DNA of 35,157 nt from Alphaproteobacteria bacterium (lineage in GTDB: Bacteria; Pseudomonadota; Alphaproteobacteria; Rhizobiales; Xanthobacteraceae). The notes beneath the pieces were generated by a model. The model was given only the letters and a program-made list of their open reading frames with translations, ran no database searches and was not told the origin of the DNA. Each line of letters starts with the position of its first letter. Positions within the stretch are counted from its first letter, which is position 1. The stretch is from the NCBI GenBank assembly GCA_016869215.1, contig VGEP01000044.1:1-35157 (forward strand), read 5' to 3'. Position numbers and translations under genes: made by a program. This document shows, piece by piece, positions 8,693 through 16,666 of this stretch.

Positions 8693-9781
8693 ATGAAGTT
8701 CGCGCACTTCTCCCACGTCTGGGGCAAGCCCGGGATGACCCCGCACCGGCGCTACGAGCAGCTCTGGCGCGAGTTGGAGCTGTGCGACGGACTGGGCTTC
8801 GACTACGCGTTCTGCGTCGAACATCATTTTCAGCCCTACGAAAGCTGGATGTCGTCGCCGGCGCTGTTCGCGGTCGGCGCGGGCGCGCGGACCAGGCGGC
8901 TGCGCATCGGCTCGATGGGCTTCATCGTGCCGCTGTACCATCCGCTGCGGCTCGCCGAGGACATCGCCATCGTCGATCAGATGCTAGGCGGACGGTTCGA
9001 ATGCGGCCTCGTGCCCGGCATCAGCGCGGGTTTCTTCAGGCCGTTCGGCATCGACTACAATTTCCGAAAATCGCCGACGCTAGAGTTCGTGCATTACCTG
9101 CGCGCGGCCTACGGCGACAAGCAGCCGTTCTCGTTCCACGGCGACAACCACAAGACCGACAGCGCGCTGCTCGCCGTGCCGCCGGCGCAGAAACCGCATC
9201 CACCGCTCTGGATGATGAGCCGCGATCCGCAGACGCTGGAGTTCTGCGCCAAGGAAGGCGTCAATACCGGCTATTTCATCATGGTGCCGCGCGAGAAGGC
9301 CAATCCGGTCTACCGCAAGTTCCTCGCCGACTGGAACGCGCAGGGCCACGGCAGGAAACCGACCATCGCCTACAGTACCGTGGTCTATGTCGACGAGACC
9401 GACAAGCAGGCGCTCGACAACGCCCTGTTCCGCGCCAGCCGCGCCTACGAGGGCCTGCTGCCGGTCAAGACGCCGGGCGAGAGCTTCGAGAGTCGGCTCG
9501 CCAACCAGATCGCGCTGTTGGAGTCGCGCGGCGAGCCCGCTGCAGCCAAGCTCACTGCGAACATGTTCGACCCGGACTTCATCATGGCGAACGATCTGGT
9601 GTTCGTCGGCTCCGCCGAGACCGTGACGAAGAAGCTGCGCAAGGCGGCGGAAGAAGGCTTCTTCAACTGCTTCATGGGCGAGTTCAATTTCGCCGACCTC
9701 CCCGAGCCCGACTTGATGCGCTCAATCCGGCTGTTCGGCGAGAAGGTCATGCCCGCGCTGCGCGACCACGAGCCGTTCTGA
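8693..9781 (+). CDS. LLM-class flavin-dependent monooxygenase, copy 1
   Basis: Member of the bacterial luciferase-like (LLM) flavin-dependent oxidoreductase superfamily, 362 residues, soluble. The TIM-barrel N-terminus has FCVEHHF, typical of luciferase-like enzymes, then IAIVDQMLGGRFECGLVPG (about 94-112), the conserved LDxLSxGR-G-equivalent segment. PPLWMMSRDPQTLEFCAKEG follows, and a late VFVGSAETVTKKL resembles the flavin-binding G-[ST]-P-x-x-V segment. By hand, the protein aligns without gaps to the next gene product with 87 differences in 362 positions (76% identity). The position in the operon suggests hydroxylation or oxidative cleavage of the CoA-activated or free acid, requiring an external flavin reductase not found here. 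Confidence 0.9.
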   Translation: MKFAHFSHVWGKPGMTPHRRYEQLWRELELCDGLGFDYAFCVEHHFQPYESWMSSPALFAVGAGARTRRLRIGSMGFIVPLYHPLRLAEDIAIVDQMLGGRFECGLVPGISAGFFRPFGIDYNFRKSPTLEFVHYLRAAYGDKQPFSFHGDNHKTDSALLAVPPAQKPHPPLWMMSRDPQTLEFCAKEGVNTGYFIMVPREKANPVYRKFLADWNAQGHGRKPTIAYSTVVYVDETDKQALDNALFRASRAYEGLLPVKTPGESFESRLANQIALLESRGEPAAAKLTANMFDPDFIMANDLVFVGSAETVTKKLRKAAEEGFFNCFMGEFNFADLPEPDLMRSIRLFGEKVMPALRDHEPF

Positions 9782-9803
9782 GAATCTGGGAAGGCTGTAC
9801 CGG

Positions 9804-10892
9804 ATGAAATTCGCGCACTTCTCTCACGTCTGGGGCAAGCCCGGCATGACGCCGCACCGGCGCTACGAGCAGCTCTGGCGCGAGCTGGAGATGTGCGACG
9901 ACCTGGGCTTCGACTACGCGTTCTGCGTCGAGCACCATTTCCGCCCCGACGAGAGCTGGATGTCGCAGCCCTCGCTCTACGCGGTCGCTGGCGGGCGGCG
10001 AACGAAGCGCCTGCGCGTCGGCGCGATGGGCTACGTCGTGCCGCTGCATCATCCGCTGCGGCTCGCCGAGGAGATCGCGATCGTCGACCAGATGCTCGGC
10101 GGGCGGTTCGAATGCGGCCTCGTGCCCGGCATCAGCCCCGGATATTTCACGCCGTTCGGCATCGACTACAATTTCCGCAAGTCGCCGACCTTCGAATTCG
10201 TGCAGTATCTCCGAGCGGCCTTTGGCGGCACGCAGCCGTTCTCGTTTCAGGGCGACAACCACAAGACCGACAACGCCCTGCTCGCCGTGCCGCCGGTGCA
10301 GAAGCCGCATCCACCGCTCTGGATGATGAGCCGCGATCCGCCGACGCTTTCCTTCTGCGCCGAGCACGGCATCAACACCGGTTACTTCATCAGCTTCCCG
10401 CGCCACGAGGCTGCGCCGCGCTATCGCACGTTCCTCGCCGACTGGGCCAAGGCCGGTCACGCACACAAGCCCAACATCGCCTACAGCACCGTGGTCTATG
10501 TCGATGAGAGCGACGACAAGGCGCTCGACACCGCACTGTTCCGCGCCAGCCGCGCCTACGAAGGGCTGCTGCCGATCGCAGAACCCGGCGAAAGCTTCGA
10601 AAGCCGGCTCGCCCGCCAGAAGGCCCGGTTCGAGGCGCGCGGCGAGGCCGGCGCGGGCAAGATCATGTCCAGCATCTTCGATCCGGACTTCATCCTGGAC
10701 AACGAGCTGGTGTTCATCGGCTCGCCCCGGACCGTGACCGAGAAGCTGCTGAAGGCCGCGCAGACCGGCCTGTTCAACACCTTCATGGGAGAGTTCAATT
10801 TCTCGGACCTGCCAGAAGATGACCTGATGCGGTCCATCGGGCTGTTCGGCCGCCAAGTCATGCCGGAGCTTCGCGCCTACCAGCCGTTTTGA
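9804..10892 (+). CDS. LLM-class flavin-dependent monooxygenase, copy 2 (tandem paralog)
   Basis: Second luciferase-like flavin oxidoreductase of exactly the same length (362 residues), starting 22 bases after copy 1. The first 30 residues are nearly identical in both. Divergence is greatest around residues 181-300, while FCVEHHF, MLGGRFECGLVPGIS, WMMSRDP and FMGEFNF are shared. This is a clear tandem duplication. Equal length and retained core motifs mean both copies are probably functional. They might form a heterodimer like LuxA/LuxB or act on successive substrates; sequence alone cannot decide. It is the last gene of the cluster; 225 bases without a supported gene follow. Confidence 0.9.
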   Translation: MKFAHFSHVWGKPGMTPHRRYEQLWRELEMCDDLGFDYAFCVEHHFRPDESWMSQPSLYAVAGGRRTKRLRVGAMGYVVPLHHPLRLAEEIAIVDQMLGGRFECGLVPGISPGYFTPFGIDYNFRKSPTFEFVQYLRAAFGGTQPFSFQGDNHKTDNALLAVPPVQKPHPPLWMMSRDPPTLSFCAEHGINTGYFISFPRHEAAPRYRTFLADWAKAGHAHKPNIAYSTVVYVDESDDKALDTALFRASRAYEGLLPIAEPGESFESRLARQKARFEARGEAGAGKIMSSIFDPDFILDNELVFIGSPRTVTEKLLKAAQTGLFNTFMGEFNFSDLPEDDLMRSIGLFGRQVMPELRAYQPF

Positions 10893-11117
10893 CCGCAATT
10901 CGCGGGACGGCGGCGGCGTTCACGCGCGGTTGCGTCAGGTCGAAATCCGGGCGGGGATCGCGCACTGGTTGCGTTCCCGCGTATCCACAGCACAATTGGG
11001 CGATGCGGTGTCCGATACGCCCTTGACCGTGACAGAGCCGGCTGCGATCTTTTTACCTAATACGCTTGTTAATCGATTGAATTGACCCGTTGTGTCGTCA
11101 TTGCCGAGTACGACCGC

Positions 11118-11687
11118 ATGATTACCCGGACGGCTCACCCGAACGCACCCGGTACCCGAACGTTCCCCATCGATGCCGTTCGCTTGGCGGCGGGCGCTTC
11201 GTTTGTCGCCGCGTTGCTGATGCTGGTGTCGATTGCGGGCGCCGATCCCGCACGCGCCGAGCCGACGTTCAAACAACGGCTCGTCGGGACCTGGATTTTC
11301 GTGTCGTCGGTCAACACGCGCAAGGACGGCACGATCTACGACCGCTGGGGCGCCAGTCCCAAAGGCGTGCTGATGTTCGATGCGAACGGTCGCTACTCGC
11401 AGATCATCATAAGGTCGGAACCGAGCCTGTTCGGAGGCAAGACCATCTTTTCGTTCGGCACTTATGTGGTCGATGATGCCAGCGCGACACTGATCACGGA
11501 AATCGAAGGCGGGTCCCTGAGCAAGCTCGAAGGCACGAAGCAGCGGCGTAAGATCAAGCTGCTCACCGCCGACGAACTGAATTACGTCAACCTGGATGGC
11601 ATGGGCGGTTCCGTGATCGACGCGGTCTGGAAGCGCGCGCCGGCGCACCAGCCGCATTCGGCGACCCTCTACGCTCCGCTCCGATAG
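11118..11687 (+). CDS. Exported lipocalin-like domain protein
   Basis: Predicted secreted or periplasmic protein of 189 residues in the Lipocalin_5-like family. A long N-terminus leads to a hydrophobic segment (AAGASFVAALLMLVSIAGA), with probable cleavage after DPARA. The mature part opens with LVGTWIFVSS and continues with GVLMFDANGRYSQIII, the beta-strand pattern of this family. The ATG at 11118 is preferred over the TTG at 11082, giving a shorter leader, although its ribosome-binding site is weak. The gene is isolated: a 225-base gap precedes it and the convergent SUMF1-like gene follows 17 bases on, with a small GCCGC/GCGGC hairpin at 11688-11703. The ligand is unknown. Confidence 0.8.
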   Translation: MITRTAHPNAPGTRTFPIDAVRLAAGASFVAALLMLVSIAGADPARAEPTFKQRLVGTWIFVSSVNTRKDGTIYDRWGASPKGVLMFDANGRYSQIIIRSEPSLFGGKTIFSFGTYVVDDASATLITEIEGGSLSKLEGTKQRRKIKLLTADELNYVNLDGMGGSVIDAVWKRAPAHQPHSATLYAPLR

Positions 11688-11704
11688 GCCGCTTCAGCGC
11701 GGCG

Positions 11705-12499
11705 TTAGCCGGCTCCCTTCACGCACCGAAATCCGATGTTGTGGTGCCCTGCGCGCGCGCTGCGCGACACGCTCGCGCCGCGCCAGCTTCCGCGCAACGT
11801 GTCCGCTCCGGTGTCGGCCGCGCCGCCGCGCACCACCCGGTCGGCGAGAATGTCCGGCGTCTCGCGCCCGTCGTCGGCGCGATACGGATAGGACCGCATG
11901 ATCGTCGAGGTCCATTCGTTGATGTTGCCGGCGAGATCGAACACGCCTTCCGGCGTAGCGCCTGCGGGATACGAACCGACCGGCACGGTTTCGATCCAGC
12001 CCGCACCGAAGCGCGCACGTGTTTTGTCCGGCTCGGCTTCGCCCCAGGGATAGGTCCGGCCGTCCTTGCCGCGGGCTGCGTATTCGCGCTCGGCTTCGGT
12101 CGGCAGCCGCTTGCCGACCGCCTCGCAATAGTCGCGCGCGCCGTACCAGCTCATCTCATTCGCAGGATGCCGCTCGAATCCCGGATCGGCGCGCCATTTG
12201 CCTTGCACCCGGCGCAGACGCGCATCGCCGTCGTCCCAGTCGAACAGGTGCTGGCCGCGCGCGTTCCGGAATCCGCCGAGCTTTTCCAGGAAGGCGGCAA
12301 ACTCCGCGTTGGTCACAGCGTGGCGGTCGATCCAGTACGATTTGAGCGTCACCGTATGCGGCGGGCGCTCGTCGGCGAGCCCCCGCGCGCTGCCCATGGT
12401 GAACGTGCCGCCGGGGATCAGGGCCATGCCCGGCTCGGCCGCGGGCGCGGGCGCCAACACAGCAACGGCCAGGACGACGCATAGGAGGAGACGCAGCAT
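11705..12499 (-). CDS. Exported SUMF1/formylglycine-generating-enzyme-fold protein without catalytic cysteines
   Basis: Protein of about 264 residues with an N-terminal signal peptide (LRLLLCVVLAVAVLAPAPAAA-like) and an SUMF1 fold: ALIPGGTFTMGS, AVTNAEFAAFL, HPANEMSWYGARDYCEAVGKRLPTEAE, YPWGE, VFDLAGNINEWT, RVVRGGA and the final GFRCV. In true formylglycine-generating enzymes a Cys pair lies between the RGG motif and the final Arg-rich part. Here that stretch (RGGAADTGADTLRGSW) has none, so sulfatase activation is unlikely. A structural, binding or other role, as in many bacterial SUMF1 proteins, is more probable. The ATG at 12499 puts the signal peptide at the N-terminus, with AAGGGG about 12 bases upstream. 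It is divergent from mutA. Confidence 0.85.
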   Translation of the reverse strand: MLRLLLCVVLAVAVLAPAPAAEPGMALIPGGTFTMGSARGLADERPPHTVTLKSYWIDRHAVTNAEFAAFLEKLGGFRNARGQHLFDWDDGDARLRRVQGKWRADPGFERHPANEMSWYGARDYCEAVGKRLPTEAEREYAARGKDGRTYPWGEAEPDKTRARFGAGWIETVPVGSYPAGATPEGVFDLAGNINEWTSTIMRSYPYRADDGRETPDILADRVVRGGAADTGADTLRGSWRGASVSRSARAGHHNIGFRCVKGAG

Positions 12500-12517
12500 G
12501 GCCGCATGATGCCCCTT

Positions 12518-12567
12518 GGCGACGCGTGTTTCCATGCCCGGCGGGGCATGGGCACGTTGGCGTCGCC
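12518..12567. repeat. Nested inverted repeat ahead of mutA and the SUMF1-like gene
   Basis: Outer arms GGCGACGC (12518-12525) and GCGTCGCC (12560-12567), then GTG/CAC, enclose a perfect inner stem CCATGCCC (12532-12539) / GGGCATGG (12544-12551) with a GGCG loop. The structure lies between divergent starts and ends 24 bases before the mutA ATG, where mutA itself has only a weak ribosome-binding site. It could be an operator for both genes or a structured leader. It does not resemble a cobalamin riboswitch. Confidence 0.45.
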
Positions 12568-12591
12568 CCCGGTCCATGGCATTTTGCGGTA

Positions 12592-14457
12592 ATGACCGAT
12601 GAATTGCCGCTGGCTGCGGACTTCCCGCCCGCGACGCGCGACGACTGGCTCAAGCTCGTCCGCGCGGCGCTCAAAGACCGCCCGTTCGAGCGGCTGATCG
12701 CCAGGACCTACGACGGCATTCCGATCGAGCCGCTCTATGGCCGTGCTGCCAATGCCCAGCCGATCGTGGGCCGCCACGGCCCATGGCAAGTGATGGCGCG
12801 GGTCGATCATCCCGATCCGGCGGTGGCCAATGCCGAAGCGCTGCACGAACTGGAAAATGGCGCGACCGGGCTCACGCTGGTCTGCGCCGGCTCTCTGAAC
12901 GCCGGCGGCTTCGGCATCGGAGGAACGGCGGAAGCGCTCAAACGCGTGCTCGATGGCGTCTATCTCGACGCCGGCATAACCGTCGACTTCAACGTCAGTC
13001 CGGAAACGCGCGACATCGTCCGGCATTTCGCCGCGCTGGTGAAAAGCCAGGGCATCGACGCGTCGAAGGTCGCCATGCTCGGCAGCATCAACCCGATCGG
13101 CGGCATGGCCGCCGCCGGCAGCACCGATCGGCCTTGGCATGAGCTTGCGAAGCCGTTCGCAGGCTTCATCGGCGACCTCGCAGGGCAAGGTTTCCGCGGG
13201 CCGTTCGCCGCCGCGGATGGACGGATAGTGCACAACGCGGGCGGCTCGGAAGCACAGGAGTTGGCGTTCGTCATCGCAAGCGCAACAGCCTATCTGCGCG
13301 CGCTCGAAGCCGGCGGCTTCGCGCCCGATGCGGCGCGGAGCATGATCTATTTCCGGCTCGCAGCCGACGCCGACCAGTTTCTGACCGTCGCGAAATTCCG
13401 CGCCCTGCGGCTCCTGTGGGCGCGCGTCGAGCAGGCCTGCGGGCTTGCACCGAAGCCCGCCTACGTGTCGGCGGAAACCGCATGGCGGACGATGAGCCGG
13501 CGCGATCCATTCGTGAACATGCTGCGCACCACGATTGCGGTGTTCGCAGCGGGCATCGGCGGCGCGAATGCGATCCTGGCGCTGCCCTTCACCGCCGCGA
13601 TCGGCCTGCCCGACCGCTTTGCGCGGTGCATTGCGCGCAACACCAAACTGCTTCTGCTCGAAGAGGCCCATATTGCGAATGTCGCCGACCCGGCTGCCGG
13701 CGCGGGCGGCATCGAGGCCTTGACCGGCGAGCTATGTCGCGCCGCCTGGACGCTGTTCCAGGAGATCGAGAGCGCGGGCGGCATCGGTTCCGCGCTCGAA
13801 TCCGGCCTGATCCAGAACAAGATCGCGGCGGTTCGCGCAGAGCACGAAGCCGCCGTTGCCCACCGCAAGGAAATTCTCACCGGGACCAGCGATTATCCGC
13901 TGCTTTCGGAATTGCCGGCCAAGGTTCTGGACGTGCCGCCGAAGCCGTCCGTCGTTCCGGCAGGAAAGATCGCGTTCCCGGCGCTGCCGCGCATCCGTTT
14001 CGCCGAACCGTTCGAGCGCCTGCGCGACGCTTCGGACGCCATGCTCGCGAAAACCGGCTCGCGGCCCAGGGTTTTCCTCGCCAACTTCGGGACGCTTGCC
14101 GAGTTCACCCCGCGCGCGACGTTTGCGAAGAACCTGTTCGAAGCCGGTGGCATCGAGGCGACGGCGAATGACGGCTTCAAAAGCCGCGACGAAATGCTCG
14201 CCGCGTTCAAGACTTCGGGCGCCCGGCTCGCCTGCCTGTGTTCGTCGGACGAAATCTACGAGCGGGAGGGCGCAGACGCCGCCAAGGCCCTGGCCGCGGC
14301 CGGCGCAGGGCATATCTATCTAGCAGGCCGGCCGAAAGACCCCGAACGGTACAAGAGCGCGGGCGTGCAGGAGTTCGTTTACGCCGGCTGCGACGCGCTC
14401 AAGACGCTACAGACGGCCCATGATATTCTCGGCACCGGAGTCGAGACGAAGCGATGA
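12592..14457 (+). CDS. mutA: Methylmalonyl-CoA mutase, small (non-catalytic) subunit
   Basis: Beta subunit of adenosylcobalamin-dependent methylmalonyl-CoA mutase, which interconverts (R)-methylmalonyl-CoA and succinyl-CoA in propionyl-CoA assimilation. The 621-residue protein has a mutase TIM-barrel ([55 protein letters not shown]). Its C-terminal B12-type domain lacks the cobalamin motif DxHxxG: the equivalent region reads [11 protein letters not shown], as expected for a small subunit. The ATG at 12592 fits the family N-terminus; the ribosome-binding site is poor. The stop overlaps the mutB start (ATGA at 14454-14457). It forms a heterodimer with MutB. Confidence 0.93.
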   Translation: MTDELPLAADFPPATRDDWLKLVRAALKDRPFERLIARTYDGIPIEPLYGRAANAQPIVGRHGPWQVMARVDHPDPAVANAEALHELENGATGLTLVCAGSLNAGGFGIGGTAEALKRVLDGVYLDAGITVDFNVSPETRDIVRHFAALVKSQGIDASKVAMLGSINPIGGMAAAGSTDRPWHELAKPFAGFIGDLAGQGFRGPFAAADGRIVHNAGGSEAQELAFVIASATAYLRALEAGGFAPDAARSMIYFRLAADADQFLTVAKFRALRLLWARVEQACGLAPKPAYVSAETAWRTMSRRDPFVNMLRTTIAVFAAGIGGANAILALPFTAAIGLPDRFARCIARNTKLLLLEEAHIANVADPAAGAGGIEALTGELCRAAWTLFQEIESAGGIGSALESGLIQNKIAAVRAEHEAAVAHRKEILTGTSDYPLLSELPAKVLDVPPKPSVVPAGKIAFPALPRIRFAEPFERLRDASDAMLAKTGSRPRVFLANFGTLAEFTPRATFAKNLFEAGGIEATANDGFKSRDEMLAAFKTSGARLACLCSSDEIYEREGADAAKALAAAGAGHIYLAGRPKDPERYKSAGVQEFVYAGCDALKTLQTAHDILGTGVETKR

Positions 14458-16610
14458 GCAGAATTCCGGACTTCACGGGGGTCGATTTCGCTCCCACGCA
14501 GGCGGCGCCCCTGCCGGGGCCGGCCGAACCCTGGCTCACGCCCGAAGGCATCGCGGTGAAGCCCGCCTACGGGCCGGATGACATCGCGGGCCTCGATTTC
14601 CTCGACACCTATCCCGGCATCGCGCCCTACCTGCGCGGCCCCTACCCGACCATGTACGTCACCCAGCCGTGGACCATCCGGCAGTACGCCGGATTCTCCA
14701 CCGCCGAGGATTCCAACGCCTTCTACCGGCGCAACCTCGCCGCGGGCCAGAAAGGCCTCTCCATCGCCTTCGACCTGCCGACGCACCGCGGCTACGACAG
14801 CGACCATCCGCGCGTATCCGGCGACGTCGGCATGGCGGGCGTCGCCATCGACTCCATCTACGACATGCGGACGCTGTTCTCTGGCATCCCGCTCGACAAG
14901 ATGACCGTGTCGATGACCATGAACGGCGCTGTGCTGCCGATCATGGCGCTCTACATCGTCGCCGCGGAGGAACAGGGCGTGAAGCCGGAACAGCTCGGCG
15001 GCACGATCCAGAACGACATCCTCAAGGAGTTCATGGTCCGCAACACCTACATCTACCCGCCCGGACCGAGCTTGAGGATCATCTCCGACATCTTCTCCTA
15101 CACCTCGGCGAACATGCCGAAGTTCAATTCGATCTCGATTTCCGGCTACCACATGCAGGAGGCCGGCGCGACGCAGGACCTGGAGCTTGCCTATACGCTC
15201 GCCGACGGCGTCGAATATGTGCGCGCCGGAATCGCCGCCGGAATCGACGTGGACCGCTTCGCGCCGCGGCTGTCGTTCTTCTGGGCCATCGGCATGAACT
15301 TCTTCATGGAGGCGGCGAAGCTGCGCGCCGCGCGGCTGCTCTGGGCCAAATTGATGAAGGAGTTCGGCCCGAAGGACCCGCGCTCATCGTCGCTGCGCGC
15401 GCATTCGCAGACCTCCGGCTGGTCGCTCGCGGCGCAGGACGTGTTCAACAACGTGGCGCGCACCTGCATCGAGGCGATGGCGGCGACGCAGGGCCACACC
15501 CAGTCGCTGCACACCAACGCGCTCGACGAGGCGCTGGCGCTGCCGACCGACTTCTCCGCCCGCATCGCGCGCAACACCCAGATCGTGCTGCAGCAGGAAA
15601 GCGGCACCACCCGCATCGCCGACCCCTGGGGCGGCTCGTTCTACGTCGAGCGGCTGACCGCCGAGCTTGCTGCCAAGGCTTGGGGCCACATCCAGGAGGT
15701 CGAGGAGCTGGGCGGCATGGCCAAGGCCATCGAGGCCGGCATCCCGAAACTGCGCATCGAAGAGGCCGCCGCCAAGACCCAGGCCCGCATCGACGCCGGA
15801 CAGCAGTCGTTGATCGGCGTCAACAAGTATCGGCCCGAGAGCGAAGCGCCGATCGAAATTCTGAAGGTCGACAATTCCGCCGTCCGCCGCTTGCAGATCG
15901 ACAAGCTTTCGCGCCTCAAGCACGAGCGCGACCCGGCGCAGCTTCAGGCCGCGCTCGACGCACTGACGCGCACAGCCGCGGGCGGCAACGGCAATCTGCT
16001 GGCGCTCGCCGTCGATGCCGCGCGCGCCAAGGCGACCGTCGGCGAGATTTCCCAGGCGCTGGAGAAGGCCTGGGGCCGCCACCGCGCCGAGATCAAATCC
16101 ATTTCAGGCGTGTTCAAGCGGGAGGCCGGCATGACCGACGCGATTGCGCGGGTGCAGACTTTGGTCGCCCGGTTCGAGACCGACGAAGGCCGCAGGCCGC
16201 GCATTCTGGTCGCCAAGATCGGCCAGGACGGCCACGACCGCGGCCAGAAGGTGATCGCCTCGGCCTTCGCCGACTTGGGGTTTGACGTCGACATCGGGCC
16301 GCTGTTCGCGACCCCTGCCGAAGCTGCGCGTCAGGCGGTCGAGAACGACGTGCATATCCTCGGCGTGTCGTCGCTCGCGGCTGCGCATCTCACGCTGGTA
16401 CCGGAATTGAAGGCCGAACTCGCGCAGCAGGGCCGCCCCGACATCATGATCGTGGTGGGAGGCGTGGTGCCGCAGCAGGATCACGACGCGCTGAAGAAGG
16501 CCGGCGCCGAGGCGATCTTCCCGCCCGGAACCGTGATCGCGGAAGCCGCCGAGGCGCTGCTCACGACGCTGAACAAGCGGCTCGGGCACGCGAGCGCAGC
16601 CGCGGAATAG
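14454..16610 (+). CDS. mutB: Methylmalonyl-CoA mutase, large catalytic subunit
   Basis: Catalytic alpha subunit, 718 residues, the usual length. The N-terminal barrel has [40 protein letters not shown] (substrate-binding region), [16 protein letters not shown] and [20 protein letters not shown]. The C-terminal cobalamin domain carries [12 protein letters not shown], with the axial histidine near residue 594, followed by [15 protein letters not shown] and [13 protein letters not shown]. All expected motifs are intact. It is translationally coupled to mutA and ends before a strong hairpin. The mutase-protecting GTPase gene meaB lies 3.1 kb downstream, split off by an SGNH hydrolase and a toxin-antitoxin pair. 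Confidence 0.97.
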   Translation: MSRIPDFTGVDFAPTQAAPLPGPAEPWLTPEGIAVKPAYGPDDIAGLDFLDTYPGIAPYLRGPYPTMYVTQPWTIRQYAGFSTAEDSNAFYRRNLAAGQKGLSIAFDLPTHRGYDSDHPRVSGDVGMAGVAIDSIYDMRTLFSGIPLDKMTVSMTMNGAVLPIMALYIVAAEEQGVKPEQLGGTIQNDILKEFMVRNTYIYPPGPSLRIISDIFSYTSANMPKFNSISISGYHMQEAGATQDLELAYTLADGVEYVRAGIAAGIDVDRFAPRLSFFWAIGMNFFMEAAKLRAARLLWAKLMKEFGPKDPRSSSLRAHSQTSGWSLAAQDVFNNVARTCIEAMAATQGHTQSLHTNALDEALALPTDFSARIARNTQIVLQQESGTTRIADPWGGSFYVERLTAELAAKAWGHIQEVEELGGMAKAIEAGIPKLRIEEAAAKTQARIDAGQQSLIGVNKYRPESEAPIEILKVDNSAVRRLQIDKLSRLKHERDPAQLQAALDALTRTAAGGNGNLLALAVDAARAKATVGEISQALEKAWGRHRAEIKSISGVFKREAGMTDAIARVQTLVARFETDEGRRPRILVAKIGQDGHDRGQKVIASAFADLGFDVDIGPLFATPAEAARQAVENDVHILGVSSLAAAHLTLVPELKAELAQQGRPDIMIVVGGVVPQQDHDALKKAGAEAIFPPGTVIAEAAEALLTTLNKRLGHASAAAE

Positions 16611-16619
16611 CCGAAATAA

Positions 16620-16645
16620 AACCGGCGGCCTGTCGGCCGCCGGTT
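16620..16645. terminator. Strong hairpin between convergent mutB and SGNH hydrolase gene
   Basis: Perfect 11-bp stem (AACCGGCGGCC with GGCCGCCGGTT) and a TGTC loop. On the minus strand it is followed by TTTTATTTC, a good T-tract, so it should end the SGNH hydrolase transcript by intrinsic termination. On the plus strand, 9 bases after the mutB stop, the T-tract is short. Bidirectional action is plausible. Confidence 0.75.
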
Positions 16646-16666
16646 GATCTCTCACTCCAGCGCAAC

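Noticed and set aside
11023-11063. TTGACC plus TAATAC as a sigma-70 promoter for the lipocalin-like gene
   Set aside because: The two elements are about 29 bases apart, too far for one promoter, and neither has a good partner at 16-18 bases.
12500-12591. Cobalamin riboswitch upstream of mutAB
   Set aside because: The leader is under 100 bases and lacks the conserved B12-box core; only the simple nested hairpin is visible.
14158-14457. Functional cobalamin-binding domain in MutA
   Set aside because: The DxHxxG motif is absent from the C-terminal domain, which is normal for the small subunit and not a sign of decay.
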